Shown here one piece after another: positions 32,654 to 43,721 of a DNA stretch of 64,000 bases. Source of the DNA: Furcasterigmium furcatum. Lineage: Eukaryota; Ascomycota; Sordariomycetes; Glomerellales; Plectosphaerellaceae. Position 1 is the first letter of the stretch. The number at the start of each line of letters is the position of its first letter. The notes beneath the pieces are model-generated. The model had not been told where the DNA came from and made no database searches. It worked only from the letters and a program-made list of their open reading frames with translations. The stretch is from the NCBI GenBank assembly GCA_001599815.1, contig BCIA01000004.1:2735051-2799050 (forward strand), read 5' to 3'. The position numbers and the translations under genes are program-made.

Positions 32654-34234
32654 TCACCAGCTCTTGACCTTCTGCATGCTGCCCTCCTCCTGCAGGGCCT
32701 TGTGCATGTCGAAGCTGTTGAAGAGCAGGTGCGGCTCGTGGCCCATGCCCTTCTTGAGGCACTCGTACTCGGCCTTGTCGAAGTACCGCTCGAGGATGGG
32801 CTGGTAGATGGGGTGGGCGCACTTCTTGATGATGACGCGTGCGCGCTCGCGGGGGCTGAGGCCGCGGACGTCGGCGAGGCCGTTCTCGGTGACGATGACG
32901 TCGAGGTCGTGCTCGGTCTGGTCGACGTGGGTGACCATGGGGACGATGGTGCTGACGCCGTGGGGGTCCGTCTTGGAGGGCCGCGTGCTGGGCGTGTGCA
33001 TGATGGAGTACTTTGAGCTGCGGAGGAAGTCGGCGCTGCCGCCGAGGCCGTTGAGCATGCGGCTGCCCATGACGCAGGTGCTGTTGGCGTGCGCGTACAT
33101 GTCGACCTCGACGGGGGTGTTCATGCCGATGACGCCGAGGCGGCGGATGATCTCGGGCGAGTTGGAGACCTGCTGGCTGCGGAGGAGGAGCTTGCCGTTG
33201 TAGTTCTCCCAGTTGTCGTAGAAGCGCTTGAAGCCGTCGGGCGAGAACCGGACGGACGTGGCCGTGGCGAAGTCGAGGCGGCCCGAGTCGAAGAGGTCGA
33301 GGAACGTGTCCTGGATGACCTCGGTCCAGACCTTGAGGTTCCAGAAGTTGGACTCGGAGAGCCCTCCGATGACGGCGTTGGCGATGTTGCCGATGCCCGA
33401 CTGCAGCGGGAGCAGGTTCTTGGGCAGGCGGCCGCGCGAGACCTCGTGCTCGAAGAACTCGATCAGGTGGTTGGCGATCTGCGCGCTGGCCGCGTCGGCG
33501 GGCGCGTTGGGCGCCGTCTGGTCCTGGTAGTCGGACTCGACGATGCCGACGACCTTCTCGGGGTCGATGGGCACCGACGTCTTGCCGATGCGGTCCTCGA
33601 CGCCCATGATGAGGTAGGGCTTGCGGTGCGGCGGGAGGTCGGTCATGGTGATGTCGTGGAGGCCCTCGAAGCTGGGGAGCGACGTGTTGACCTCGATGAT
33701 GATCTTGTCAGCGAGCTGGATGAGCTCGGGAGTGGCGCCCACGCTGGCGCCGAGGACGACGCTCCCGTCCTCCTTGATGTCGGTGGCCTCGACGATGACG
33801 ACGTCGAGCTTGTTGTGCGGCCGGTCCTTGGTGTAGAAGCCGTAGACGAGGTCCACGGGGAACATGGACAGATGCTTGTCGAAGAAGTGGATGCGGCCCT
33901 CGTTGATGCCCTTGGCGATGGACTTGCCGACCTGATGCGGGCTGCGCCTCTCGATCATGTCGAGGCCGGCCCATCGGTTCTCCGTCTCAGCGCCGGACGA
34001 GGCGCCGACGAAAAGGCTGTACCGCAGCTTGCCCTGCAGGTTGTTCTGCTCGACGTGGTCCGCGAGGAACGTGGGGATCTTCTTGGGGTATCCGACGCCG
34101 GTGAATCCGGACCAGCCGAGGTATGCGCCGTTGGGGAAGTGGTGAAGCAGGTCCTTGGGCTGGACGAGCTTCTTGAGCATGGAGGGTCGCTTGACGCGGG
34201 CCTTGAGGGCCGCGGAGGCGATGGGAGACGCCAT
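32654..34234 (-). CDS. ACH1: Acetyl-CoA hydrolase / CoA-transferase
   Basis: A single exon encodes 526 residues, the same length as yeast Ach1. Ach1 enzymes are mitochondrial class I CoA-transferases that move CoA between succinyl-CoA and acetate (or propionate), needed for growth on acetate and for detoxifying acids. Family sequences seen include WSGFTGVGYPKKIP near residue 40, GASSGAETENRWAG near 80, LPLQSGIGNIANAVIGGL near 280 and the KVWTEVIQD segment near 305, where the family's catalytic Glu is expected. TENGLADVRGLSP lies near 465. The frame is open upstream, but the first ATG is at 34234; the start MASPIASAALKARVKRPSML is basic and could act as a weak mitochondrial presequence. Confidence 0.95.
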   Translation of the reverse strand: MASPIASAALKARVKRPSMLKKLVQPKDLLHHFPNGAYLGWSGFTGVGYPKKIPTFLADHVEQNNLQGKLRYSLFVGASSGAETENRWAGLDMIERRSPHQVGKSIAKGINEGRIHFFDKHLSMFPVDLVYGFYTKDRPHNKLDVVIVEATDIKEDGSVVLGASVGATPELIQLADKIIIEVNTSLPSFEGLHDITMTDLPPHRKPYLIMGVEDRIGKTSVPIDPEKVVGIVESDYQDQTAPNAPADAASAQIANHLIEFFEHEVSRGRLPKNLLPLQSGIGNIANAVIGGLSESNFWNLKVWTEVIQDTFLDLFDSGRLDFATATSVRFSPDGFKRFYDNWENYNGKLLLRSQQVSNSPEIIRRLGVIGMNTPVEVDMYAHANSTCVMGSRMLNGLGGSADFLRSSKYSIMHTPSTRPSKTDPHGVSTIVPMVTHVDQTEHDLDVIVTENGLADVRGLSPRERARVIIKKCAHPIYQPILERYFDKAEYECLKKGMGHEPHLLFNSFDMHKALQEEGSMQKVKSW

Positions 34235-35848
34235 TGCGGGCGGGCGAGTGAATGAGATGTGGTGTGAGTGAGCGGAGAGAACCCCAGGATGCGCCGTGAG
34301 CTCCCCAACTGAAGGAATGCGAGAATCGAGCACACTGACGACGGCAAGATTCAGAGGAGAGGAGGGAGATGCGACCAGGCCAGGAAAAAAGAGGACGGGC
34401 GCGAGGGGTGCGAGCTGGGCGCCGCCAGACTTTAATAGCTACCACCATTATGATCCGTTAGCCCACCTTTGGGACTGAGCTCCCCCCTGGGCTATGACGC
34501 AGGCCCCGAGTCAAGCTGGCAGCGGCATTCAGGGGGGGCATTGGCCAATCACGACGCCCGGATGACTGCGCGACTCTGGGGCGCAGAGCCGCGTCTGGGT
34601 CTTCTCTCTGGAATTGCTTGTCCGCGGGGTCATTCCCGTCCAGATCCAGGCCTCACGGGCGAATCAGGTGCGAGCATTGAGACATCCGTAGATGCGAGCC
34701 CTTAACTCGGCTGAGTTCGGCCGGAGTTGCCTCGGGCGGTTCGGGTGCACGGAAGCGTCGCGGGCCCACTTCTTCGGGGATCCGGGTCCACTCTCCTCAG
34801 GGCTTGGCCGAGCATCCAAGGATCGAGGAGATGGGGGCTTGCAGATTCCTCGATGACAGGCAGCGGGGAAGGAGAAGACGCGAGGAACGTCTGGGGAAAG
34901 CACGAGGCGGGTGGAAGAGTTGCTGGCTGAGTTTTATGCCCTTTCAGAGCTCAGGGTCCAGGTCATGGTTCTCGGCCCCTCGGGATGGTCCGGCCCGAGT
35001 CTCGAAGACCGCTGAAGCCTGGCTCGAGGCACGGCACAAGGGAAATTCTGCCAAGAAACCTGAGGGAACCCCGGGATATGATACCCCGGATTCCCCAGAC
35101 CGGTCCAGATCTGGCAGGCCACCCTTGCAGGGGCTCTGGCCTGGTGCGAGGGTGTCTGTGGCCTACACCGTGGCCACCGAAGGTCTTCGTCTTCACCGAG
35201 GCATCCTTGACCTCACCGAGCCCCTGAGTCCTTCCACAAGCATACCAAGACACGGCAAGGCTGCGCAGAGACACGCATAGACTAGTTGCCTAGATCTCCA
35301 TGAACACCAAAACATCTTTGGATCAATTCTGAACTCAACGAAGACCATTATTGGTCCGGAAGAGTCGCTGGCTGCCAGCAGGCCGCATTCCCGAATCTGT
35401 TTGCCTCTTCAATCTATCATTCAGCATGCCGGAGCCTGAACTGAAAGCTCTCCTCAGAACAACAATGGCTCTCTCTGGCTCTAGGCACATGCGACGAAGT
35501 CTCCAGCCTCAGGCAGAGACACGAGCAGATTCCTTGTCATGGCTGCCAGGCGACCAGGCCACCATATTTCTGGCTGCCTGACAGCAGACAACACTTTGTT
35601 TTAATGGCTTCAACATTTCCCCCTGATCCCTTGTCTTCACCTCCTTTCTCACTCTCCCCTCTACCTCAACTGACCAACCAACAGCACCTCGACACCGACA
35701 CATCCTGCCCAGAGCCGTGGAAACGCTGCAAGCTCCTCGCTCTGGGACACATCAGATCTCGACAAGTCTCTTGGATCAACCACCTTCTTCATCTTCCCAT
35801 CTACTCATTGTACCATCGCAAACAATCTCACATCCTCCCGCCTACAAT
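34235..35848. other. Divergent intergenic region between ACH1 and the RRM-like gene
   Basis: 1.6 kb serving as promoter on both sides. A 158-codon plus-strand frame at 34804-35280 has no recognisable feature. A 30-base imperfect palindrome lies at 35065-35094. No gene seen. Confidence 0.5.
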
Positions 35849-37237
35849 ATGTCCGCCTACTTCGGCCCCAACAGTGGCCCCATCGGGAGGAGGAGGAGTT
35901 CCACCAGCTCAATGGCCGTGCACCTCAGCGCGGCCCAGCCGGATTCGACGGAGACCTCCGATCCTCCTCTTACTCTTACGCAGGACGATACTCAAGCCAT
36001 CAACTCTCCCACACACTCGCAGCCAAGCTTCCAGTCGAGCTCAGTCGAAGTCCAGCCCCCCCAGACCCCCGAAGACAGCGGCATCCTCAGCGACAGCGCC
36101 TCGGACGCATTCTACACTCCTGAAAGCGACCCCAGTCCTGGCAGCTCTGATTCGTCGTCATTGTCTTTTGGTCTCCCCCAGGGGCCTTCTCTTATAGGTA
36201 CGGGCACATGGTATGGTCCGCACCATTTCCATCTCCCGCCCTCGCCCAGCCCTCTCCCATCCATCTTCAGTACGCGTCCGACTTGCCCAAGGGCCGACAG
36301 CCAGGGAGGGCAACGACCTTATCACTCTGTCCCAGCCGACTCGAATTCTCAAGGCGATGACGAGTTGATGGGGGAACTCATTGCGGCGGTGTCCAGATTG
36401 CCCAGGCCCCAGCACGGACAGCCCGACAACAATGGCCTTCATGGCAACCACGGCAACTTGCCCATGCCTTCTGGTTACGACATGACCCCTTGGCCCATCC
36501 CCCATGGCTTCGGTTTTCTGCCTCCTCACTCTCAACCCATCACGGCTCCCTCCAACACCCCGGCCCAAGCAGGCTACGGCCCCGGGGCCCGGTCTCACTA
36601 CAACTCCGAGGACCACACGGCCCGAAACATCTTTGGCATCTCAGAAAACTACGGCGGCGACCCCAAGCTCAAGCGCAACCGGAGTGACGACATCCCCAAC
36701 GAGCTCAACTGCTCCTTCTGGATCACGAACTTGCCCCCCAACGTTACCTACCCGCAGCTCCTCGCTCACATCCGCAACATCGGCCGCATCTACGCCGTCT
36801 ACATCAACAGTCCGGGCCTCAACCACCCCACCGCCGCGGCCAAGGTCATCTTCTTCGACCTCGCCGCCGCCCAGCGCTTCGCGTCCCTCACTCAGCTGGG
36901 TTTCTTCATCAACGGGTATATCGCCGTCGTCAGGAAGAACCGCATCAGAACTTCGCAGCAGGTGGACGCGCTGCAGGGCCGCAGCCGCGTGATCCACGTC
37001 CTGGGAGACCACAGGATCGCCAACGAGGAGTTCCTGTTCAACTTCTTCAAGGACAAATTCACGTACCAGCTCGACTGCGTCATCACGCACTCGACCGCGC
37101 CGAGGGCCGCGCATGTCGAGTATCGCTTCGGCAGCTACAGGTGCCAGGCGGAGACGGCCTGGATCGCGATCGAGCGGGAGCTCGAGCAGCTTAGCATTGT
37201 GCGCAAGGCTTGGGGCGCTGATCCCTGTGGTCCCTAA
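35849..37237 (+). CDS. RRM-like RNA-binding domain protein
   Basis: A single exon encodes 462 residues, starting at the first well-placed ATG (MSAYFGPNSGPIG). Residues 1-265 are Ser/Pro/Gly-rich and look disordered. From about 280 there is an RRM-like fold: the RNP2-like strand CSFWITNLPPNVTY, helix PQLLAHIRNIGRIYAV and a degenerate RNP1 strand AAKVIFFDLAAAQRFASL. A second, weaker RRM-like unit may follow (RVIHVLGDHRIANEEFLFNF, then CVITHSTAPRAAHVEYRFGS). The aromatic residues of RNP1 are largely missing, so the domains may bind protein rather than RNA. Fungal genomes carry many such uncharacterised proteins; a role cannot be assigned. Confidence 0.8.
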   Translation: MSAYFGPNSGPIGRRRSSTSSMAVHLSAAQPDSTETSDPPLTLTQDDTQAINSPTHSQPSFQSSSVEVQPPQTPEDSGILSDSASDAFYTPESDPSPGSSDSSSLSFGLPQGPSLIGTGTWYGPHHFHLPPSPSPLPSIFSTRPTCPRADSQGGQRPYHSVPADSNSQGDDELMGELIAAVSRLPRPQHGQPDNNGLHGNHGNLPMPSGYDMTPWPIPHGFGFLPPHSQPITAPSNTPAQAGYGPGARSHYNSEDHTARNIFGISENYGGDPKLKRNRSDDIPNELNCSFWITNLPPNVTYPQLLAHIRNIGRIYAVYINSPGLNHPTAAAKVIFFDLAAAQRFASLTQLGFFINGYIAVVRKNRIRTSQQVDALQGRSRVIHVLGDHRIANEEFLFNFFKDKFTYQLDCVITHSTAPRAAHVEYRFGSYRCQAETAWIAIERELEQLSIVRKAWGADPCGP

Positions 37238-37487
37238 AGGAAAGGGGGCGTACGGAGTTGGGCAGGAGTCAGGATGGCCATGGTGATCAAGGCACGGCTG
37301 GAGTATTGGTGCATTTGGGAGGACATTTGATGTTTTGATTCCCGGAGCTCTGGCATGAGCCCGCAGCGTGACTAAGATACACATTCTGCAGTACAGACTG
37401 GCATGATACTCAATTGATCTGAGATTAGCAACCCGCGGGCCCCTAGTGACCTCCTAACTGACCATGATGTATCCAGGCACATAGCGA

Positions 37488-38879
37488 TCACTGCCGAGGC
37501 AGGCGCACGTCCATGACGGCTTCGTAGCTGGCCGAATTGTACGTGTACGTCTTGACCAGCTCCAGTCCCACGTCCTCGAGGATCCTGCGCCACTGCGACT
37601 CGGAGCGCTCCATGCTGGCAAATGCCGCCATCATCGTGAGGTCCATCGCCGCGGCGTACGAGCTGACGCTCGTCTCCGGCAGCACCATCTCGTCCAGGAG
37701 CACGACGGACTCGGGTGCCATGGCGGACTTGATGTTCTCGAGAACCCGCCAGACCTTGTGGTCGGGGTGGTTGTGCAGCACGCCGCGGAGAAAGTAGAAC
37801 TTGGCCCCTGAAGAGCGTGCTGGCGTCAGCATTCCAAGACGGACATGAGGTGCGGCAGTTCATGTGAGGTCTTACCTTTCACGGGCTGCGGCTCGAAGAA
37901 GTTGTGCTCCATGTTCTCGACCCCAGGAGTCGGCAGCGCCTTTGCGATGGAGTGCGGCAAGTCCTGCAGGATGACTCGGCCGGCCACCTCGGGATGTTTG
38001 TGCTTGAACTGGGCGCACTGGTGCCCGATGCCTCCGCCCATGTTCACGTACACGGGTAGTTCAGAGTTCCAGCCCTTCGTCTCTTCTTTCACTGGGTACA
38101 CGGTCAGCCATGAAGTCTCGGGCTCACGGCGGAAGGCCATGTAATCGTTGAAGTGGCGGAGATTGTCGGGGCGGTCCGTGAACCAGGCGAAGGCATGGTC
38201 GGACGTCTTCCAGGCCTCTTGGAAAACGGTGTCGGTTTCGTGAGTGGGATTCTTGTAGCTGGTTCTTTTCAGGAAGGACGGGATGGTCTGGAATTGAGGG
38301 CCGATGGTCTCGAAGCTGCCAAAAGTGAGATCTCTGCCATGCTGTCACGAGGCATGAAGGGCTGCTTCGTACCAGTGAGAGATGCCGGCCTCTGAAACCT
38401 TCTGCGCCAGATTCCTGGTGACAGTATTGGCCACAAAACTGTCCTTCTCAACCTCTTTGATGATACCGACTGAGGCGAGGTAACTCAGGAAGCGACCTGG
38501 CATGAATGTGTAAGGTCATCTTCTGGGAATACGCAGAGTCTTGCATACGGAGGAACGCAGTCTCGGCACCAGTCTCAAGTGCGATCTGCTCAACTGTGAC
38601 GGGACCTCCCGCCTTGGTAAAATATCTGAAAAGACCAAGGTCGAAGCCTGTTTTGACGGCAGCAGTTTGAAGATGCTTGCATTCATCCCACTTAGTCCAA
38701 TGCATGACAACACAGGGATTCTCTCGCAAGATACTCACCAAGTAACCGAGTCGATGAATAGTGTCATCGGGGTCCTCAAGTGAGTACGCAGCTTCGTGGA
38801 GGGCGGCGATGATTCCTTCACGCGTCGTCCTGTCCACGCCAACGGCAAGTTGCCTGATCTGGCTCAAGGCTTCCTCCAT
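37488..38879 (-). CDS. Cluster O-methyltransferase 1 (SAM-dependent)
   Basis: Five exons (38739-38879, 38549-38675, 38373-38496, 37876-38315, 37488-37807) encode 383 residues of a fungal class II (sterigmatocystin/COMT-type) O-methyltransferase. An N-terminal dimerisation/winged-helix part (about 35-120, KTGFDLGLFRYFTKAGGPVT) precedes the SAM fold. SAM motif I reads VNMGGGIGHQ, with Asn in place of the usual Asp of DVGGG. The catalytic His is in the LHNHPD segment, where most members have LHNWPD. The frame is open upstream of 38879 without another ATG. The first intron (38676-38738, 63 nt) has no in-frame stop. The gene diverges from P450-A across 540 bp and probably methylates a phenol of the cluster product. 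Confidence 0.87.
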
Positions 38880-39419
38880 GTCGTTGTTGGGTACTCGGGT
38901 CACAAGGCTGCGCAGCCGGATTCTTTCGTGCAATGGCTTGGAATAGACAGACCCATGGGAAGATCCCCGCGGATACCCATGAGATCCCTTTTACTACAGG
39001 TGAAGAGGTACTTAGTAGTTCAAGCACATACCACGTGCATCTCCCGATACGCGGAAACCCCCCTGACGAACGGGGTTAAGAATCTCATCGCCGAGGCCCA
39101 TCTACAACGCCACATCCGCATCTGCATCTACAGGGCTGGACCATGCACGTAAGGTTACATTGCTGAGTATGGTCCCACCCAAGATTCTTCATCTCTTGTC
39201 AGATGCCCACGATAGGACGCGGATGGAGAGATAAATGGCTCGAGGGTCAGCGAGATGCGAAGCTTACCCCAGTAAGCAACCCATGCATGCATGTGGCCAT
39301 GGCCTGGCAAAAGAGTTTTCCCTATCAGTAATGGCCTTGCATAAGAATGAGAGCTTCATCATTCTGCAGTTCATGTGCTGGCGAAGATCAGCAGCTATCG
39401 CATGCACATCATCCTCACC
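38880..39419. promoter_or_regulatory. Divergent promoter, O-methyltransferase 1 / P450-A
   Basis: 540 bases between divergent starts. It contains ACGTGCATC (39033-39041) overlapping CTCCCGAT, and an inverted repeat CCCC-N10-GGGG, both also found in the divergent promoter at 45229-46060. Confidence 0.65.
39033..39079. promoter_or_regulatory. Candidate cluster regulatory element, copy 1
   Basis: ACGTGCATC at 39033-39041, ATCTCCCGAT at 39039-39048, and AACCCC-N10-GGGGTTAA at 39056-39079. The same three elements occur in the promoter between O-methyltransferase 2 and the synthetase. Confidence 0.5.
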
Positions 39420-41072
39420 ATGTCGTGGATGGAGCACTTCGTGCTCATCGTTACCGCTTCGGTCGTCGTCATCTGCCTCGTACAAGCGCTCGAATATGCC
39501 CTGCAGGACAAGAATGCCGGGTTCTGGGCGTCCATCCCCGCGGTAGGCGTCCGGGACACTGCGGTTCTGCCGTGGACCCGCGCCGCCGTCTCCGCCATCA
39601 CGGAGTCGTCGAGAACAGCCTTCGAGGGATACGCCCAGTACTGCAAGGACAACTTCCTCTTCGCGGTGCCCAGCACCGGCGTCGGCGCGGTGGTGATCCT
39701 ACCGCCTACACAGCTCGACCTCCTCAACCGCTCCGAGGCCCAACTGCAGGCTTTCGGCCCTCAGATCGAGAACATCCAGCCGCACTACAACATCGGGGAT
39801 CGTGGTCTCTACGAGAACATCATCCACTTCGAGGTTGTACGCCAGTACATGATCAAGGATGTGGGCTACTTCGCCGCGCCCTGCGCCGAGGAGATAGACG
39901 ACGCGTTCCGGAATGTCTGGGGTGAGCGCACGAGCGGCTGGATTGAGGTGGCCGCCTTCGATACATGCGCCAGGATCATCTCCCAGGCCTCGAACCGAGC
40001 ATTCTTCGGGTATCCATTGTGTCGAAGCGAGGCGTTGCTGGAGGCGACGAGAAAGTACGCCAACGCTGTGTACATCGGGTCTGCGTTGATCACAGCTCTG
40101 CCGCAGCCTGTGCGGCCCCTTTTTGGCCACATCGTAGCACTCCCTGCAAAGCGATATCTGACCCAATGCAAGAAGATCTTGGTACCACTCATCGAAGAGC
40201 GGGTGAGTCTGTGGAACGAACGGCGTGACACAGGCGGCGAGCAACCGGTAAGTGCCAAGTCCGTTGCTGAGAACTTCATGTGACGAAGCTGATCATTCCA
40301 GAATGACGCCGTGCAGTGGATGATCGAGAAGTGTGCAAAGGCCGGTCCGAAGGAGATGGAACCGTCCCGGATCGCCCAGCGACTCCTGATTCTCAACCTC
40401 GTGTCCACGTACACCACGGCATACGCCTTCGCCAACTGCGTCATCGACCTCTACGGCAGCGATGAGAGGGACGACACGATCGATGGGCTTCGCGCGGAAC
40501 TCTCTCACGTCACGCAGAAGCACGGCGGCGTGTCAACCAAGGCCGCGATCGACGAGCTGTACCGTCTGGACTCGACGGTCCGCGAGTCCATGCGCATATC
40601 CGCCTTTGGGATCGTGACCCTGCAGCGCATCGTCGGCGAGGCAGGGATCGACCTCGATCTCGGACACGGCAGCGCTTATCACATACCCGCCGGCGTGCGC
40701 GTGGGCATTCCCTCCCAGGCCATCCACCACGATCCCGCCTACCACGAGAACCCCATGAAGTTCGACGCCTTCCGCTTCTCCCGGCCGTTCGAGAGCCCCG
40801 GCAGCAAAGAGCGCCAGGCGGACGGGCAACGGGCCAGCTTTAACTGCGACAAGACGTTCCTCACGTACGGCTACGGGAAGCACGCGTGTCCCGGGCGGTG
40901 GTTTGCGTCGCAGCTGATGAAGCAGGCGCTTGCTTACATGCTGCACCACTACGACGTGGAGTGCGTTGGGAAGAGGCCGGAGAAGAAGGCGGTGCTGAAC
41001 ATGATCATGCCCCCCACGGAAGCTCGCATCAGGATCCGGCGACGGGACGTTGGGGGCACGATGAGCCTGTAG
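39420..41072 (+). CDS. Cytochrome P450 A (cluster)
   Basis: Two exons (39420-40247, 40302-41072) encode 532 residues. A hydrophobic anchor (about 5-30) fixes the enzyme to the ER. The heme-binding loop is LTYGYGKHACPGRWFA (Cys ligand about 480), with Tyr in the usual first Phe position. The K-helix ExxR is in VRESMRI. The I-helix LNLVSTYTTAYAF lacks the usual acid-Thr pair and instead resembles the IHTT-type I-helix of the fungal ent-kaurene oxidase/LovA-like P450s. PxRx is represented by FDAFRFSRPFE. ATG 39420 has the better context (CACCATG); ATG 39402 would add six residues. Flanked by both methyltransferase 1 and the amidase, it is probably an oxidase acting on the cluster's core. Confidence 0.9.
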
Positions 41073-41169
41073 CTTGTATTCGCTCTGGCTAGTTAAGTGA
41101 CTCTATACCGTACAAGCTACTCTGAGAATAGAGCGTTATGGACACCCTAATGCTCTGCTTTTCCCCTGC

Positions 41170-43138
41170 TCATGAGGACTGGACCTCCCCACCGGCGAGC
41201 GAGCTACCTACCCGAGGCACTCCGAGCAAGCCCGCCGCGAGGAGATCCTGAGCCAGCTTCGTGATGACGCCATCGCATCCCTTCGCAGCGAGCACGTTGA
41301 CGGTGACCGGCAGTAGTTCATCCTGGCCTGTGATCGTCGACGGGACCGGGATCTCCCCGAGGGGGAAGACACTGTCCGGAGACTCCGCGAAGCAGGAAAT
41401 GAGGCCGGTGAACCAGCCCAGAGGGGGCCCGGGGGGTGAGAGATATTTGTCGCGGGGCGAGGGCGCGTCTCCCACGGCACCCGGGTAGAGGATGAGGTTC
41501 GAGGTGCACTGCGTCTCGTCGTCTGCGCGGGGCTGGATCTTGGTGTTCCACCAGTTGCCGAACAGAGTCATGTTCCGGAGGGCGTCGTCCAGCCAGCTGT
41601 CGGGGACGGAGTCGGCCCAGTCCCAGCGGTTCTTGGAGCTGGGATCAAGAAAGGGGAGACGGCCATCGTGGGCGGCTGGGTAGGTAGGTCAGCCACTGCG
41701 AACCAGACTGCAGGGGTGCAGAGGGGAGGGGGGACTCACCGGCATAATGAGCGTGGAAAGGCTCACGAACCAACGGAATCTGCTCCTTGGAGATGAGGAC
41801 CGAGTACGTCAGGTTTGTGAATACGTCAATGCCGTCGACGTCATCGGGACGGTCCTCATCCCAAGCCTCAAACAGGTCGAACTCCGTGACGTTAGTACCT
41901 AGGAACTCGCCCAGGCGAGCTGCAAAGTCGTACAGGATGCGGCCAGTCGGGGTGCCACGGTCCGGGAACCCCATGGAGTGAACTTCCGCGGGGTATTTGG
42001 CCATCTTGCCCTCGAGCGAGGTGTAGTTGGCCCCGAACATAGCCCGGTTAGCCGCGTCCCAGAGCGAGGGATCCCTCAGGAGGAAGCCGGCAGTATCGAG
42101 CGTCGGGCTCATGGGCATCACGCCATCGAGGGCCACCAGGCCCCGCGTCGGGCGGTTGCCGTACACCCCGACAGCAGCGGCAGGCCAGCGCACAGAGCCG
42201 CCGGTGTCCGACCCAACGGAGATGTCAAGCCACTCGTACGACGCGATAGCCGCGCTGGCGCCGGCAGACGACGAGGAGGCATCGTTGTAGCCGTCACCGC
42301 GCGGGTTGAAGGGGGCATGGTAGTCCACCCAGTCCGCGGTAGGTGTAGCGCCGTTCGCGAACTGGGAGAGCTTCTGCGTCCCGATGATGACGGCGCCGGC
42401 GTCGATCAGGTTCTGGATAGATGGGGCCGTCTTCCCGGCGGCGGGGTAGAGATTCCACCAAGCACGGTTACCGTTTGACTTCTTGATTCCCGCGAGGTCA
42501 AAGATATCCTTCACGCCGATCCGCACGCCGGCGAGGGGCTTCTCGTCCGTACGGTTAAAGTACAGTCGAGATGGGACGCCGATGGTGAGCGAGGCGCTGC
42601 TGGGGAGCTGTGCGGACAGCGGTTGGAAGGTCTGATCAGGGGCCTGGAGGACCGATGCGGAGAAGGCACCGCTGAAATCGTCGTAGAGTCGGAATGCCTG
42701 ATAGACGTCGCCGGTCGAGACGTCCATGAAGTAGGGGCCCGAAGGGATGGCCTCCGCAGAGCCGCGGAGGAGCGGCGCGACAAGTGACTTCGTTTCGGGG
42801 TGGTACGAGGCCTTGGCGACGCATGGGGACTTCTGGCCACCGAGAATAATGGTCGAGAGGAATGCGGGCTGCCAGACGTCATCCTCGACGGCCCAGCTGC
42901 CGAAGAGCTGCTCGAGAGAGTCGGCCTCTTCCGAGACGACAGTCACGGGTGTCAGTCCAAAGGCCCGAGGCAGGCCCTCGATGCTGACGGGCCCATCATG
43001 CGCCTTGCCCTGGGAGTAGGGCGACACGTAGTAGTACGTGTTGTTGACCTTGAAGCTGGCCCCGGTGCTGGTGACTTGAGCAGCGGCTGGGACGGCTACC
43101 AAGGCGGCCAAGCCGAGGAGGGCCGAAGTCTTCTTCAT
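41170..43138 (-). CDS. Secreted amidase-signature enzyme
   Basis: Two exons (41740-43138, 41170-41675; 64-nt intron) encode 634 residues. A signal peptide (about 1-20, ALVAVPAAA) predicts secretion. Residues 21-190 are an N-terminal domain of the type found before fungal amidases. The amidase signature covers about 190-600: VGVKDIFDLAGI carries the catalytic Lys, SSSSAGASAAIASYEWL the cis-Ser loop and DISVGSDTGGSVRWPA the Ser nucleophile. The family hydrolyses amides by a Ser-cisSer-Lys triad. A secreted amidase inside a secondary-metabolite cluster could trim or detoxify an amide, or simply be a bystander. The promoter contains CTCCCGAT (43272-43279), the element shared with the other cluster promoters. 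Confidence 0.9.
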
Positions 43139-43721
43139 CTTAGCCGTGGGGGTTCGGGATGCGAGCTACTTAGGACAGTGAACTGAGCTGGGGCCAAGAG
43201 TCGGTCGCCTAGAAGCACCCCGAAGCTTGCCAGGCGACTGCCATGGCCTTTATAGCCTGTCATTCAAGCAGCTCCCGATAGTGGGATATGAAGCTTCAGT
43301 TTCCATTTCATAAGAGTCATGTAATCCTGCTGGAAAGGACGTTGCTATCGCGAGTCGTTCGCTTGCTAGCACAAAATACTGCACGGCGCTTTGTATTGCT
43401 AAAAGCAGCTTAGACCGGCAGTCGAGATCCATGGAGATTGGGACGCCAGATCAACCCCGAGCTTCGACCGCGTTTAGCGATGGATATGAACCAGTCAGGA
43501 GTCGCCGATATTGGAGATTGGGTCTTAGAGCGTCCACGATAAACGGTGGGTTCGTACACTTCGTGTCTAAAGGGCTCAAAGATAACAAACAGGCATGGGC
43601 CGTGGCAGTGGGATTATGGAGAGATACTACGGTAGCTTGTATTCTCTCCAACTTTCTCCGCCTTCAATATTTACCTGAGATCGTAGATCTGCGCGGCATC
43701 CTTGACCTCGTGCAAGCACAT
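43139..43721. promoter_or_regulatory. Amidase promoter and 3' flank of O-methyltransferase 2
   Basis: No gene seen in 583 bases. CTCCCGATA lies at 43272-43280 and a TTTATAG element at about 43251. Confidence 0.55.
43272..43279. promoter_or_regulatory. Candidate cluster regulatory element, copy 2
   Basis: CTCCCGAT, 134 bases upstream of the amidase ATG. It matches the core of copies 1 and 3 but has no adjacent GGGGTTAA. Confidence 0.4.

Noticed and set aside
33089..34255. 388-codon plus-strand open frame
   Set aside because: Antisense shadow of ACH1.
34804..35280. 158-codon plus-strand frame
   Set aside because: Arg/Gly/Ser/Pro-rich with no motif, in a divergent promoter region; likely chance.
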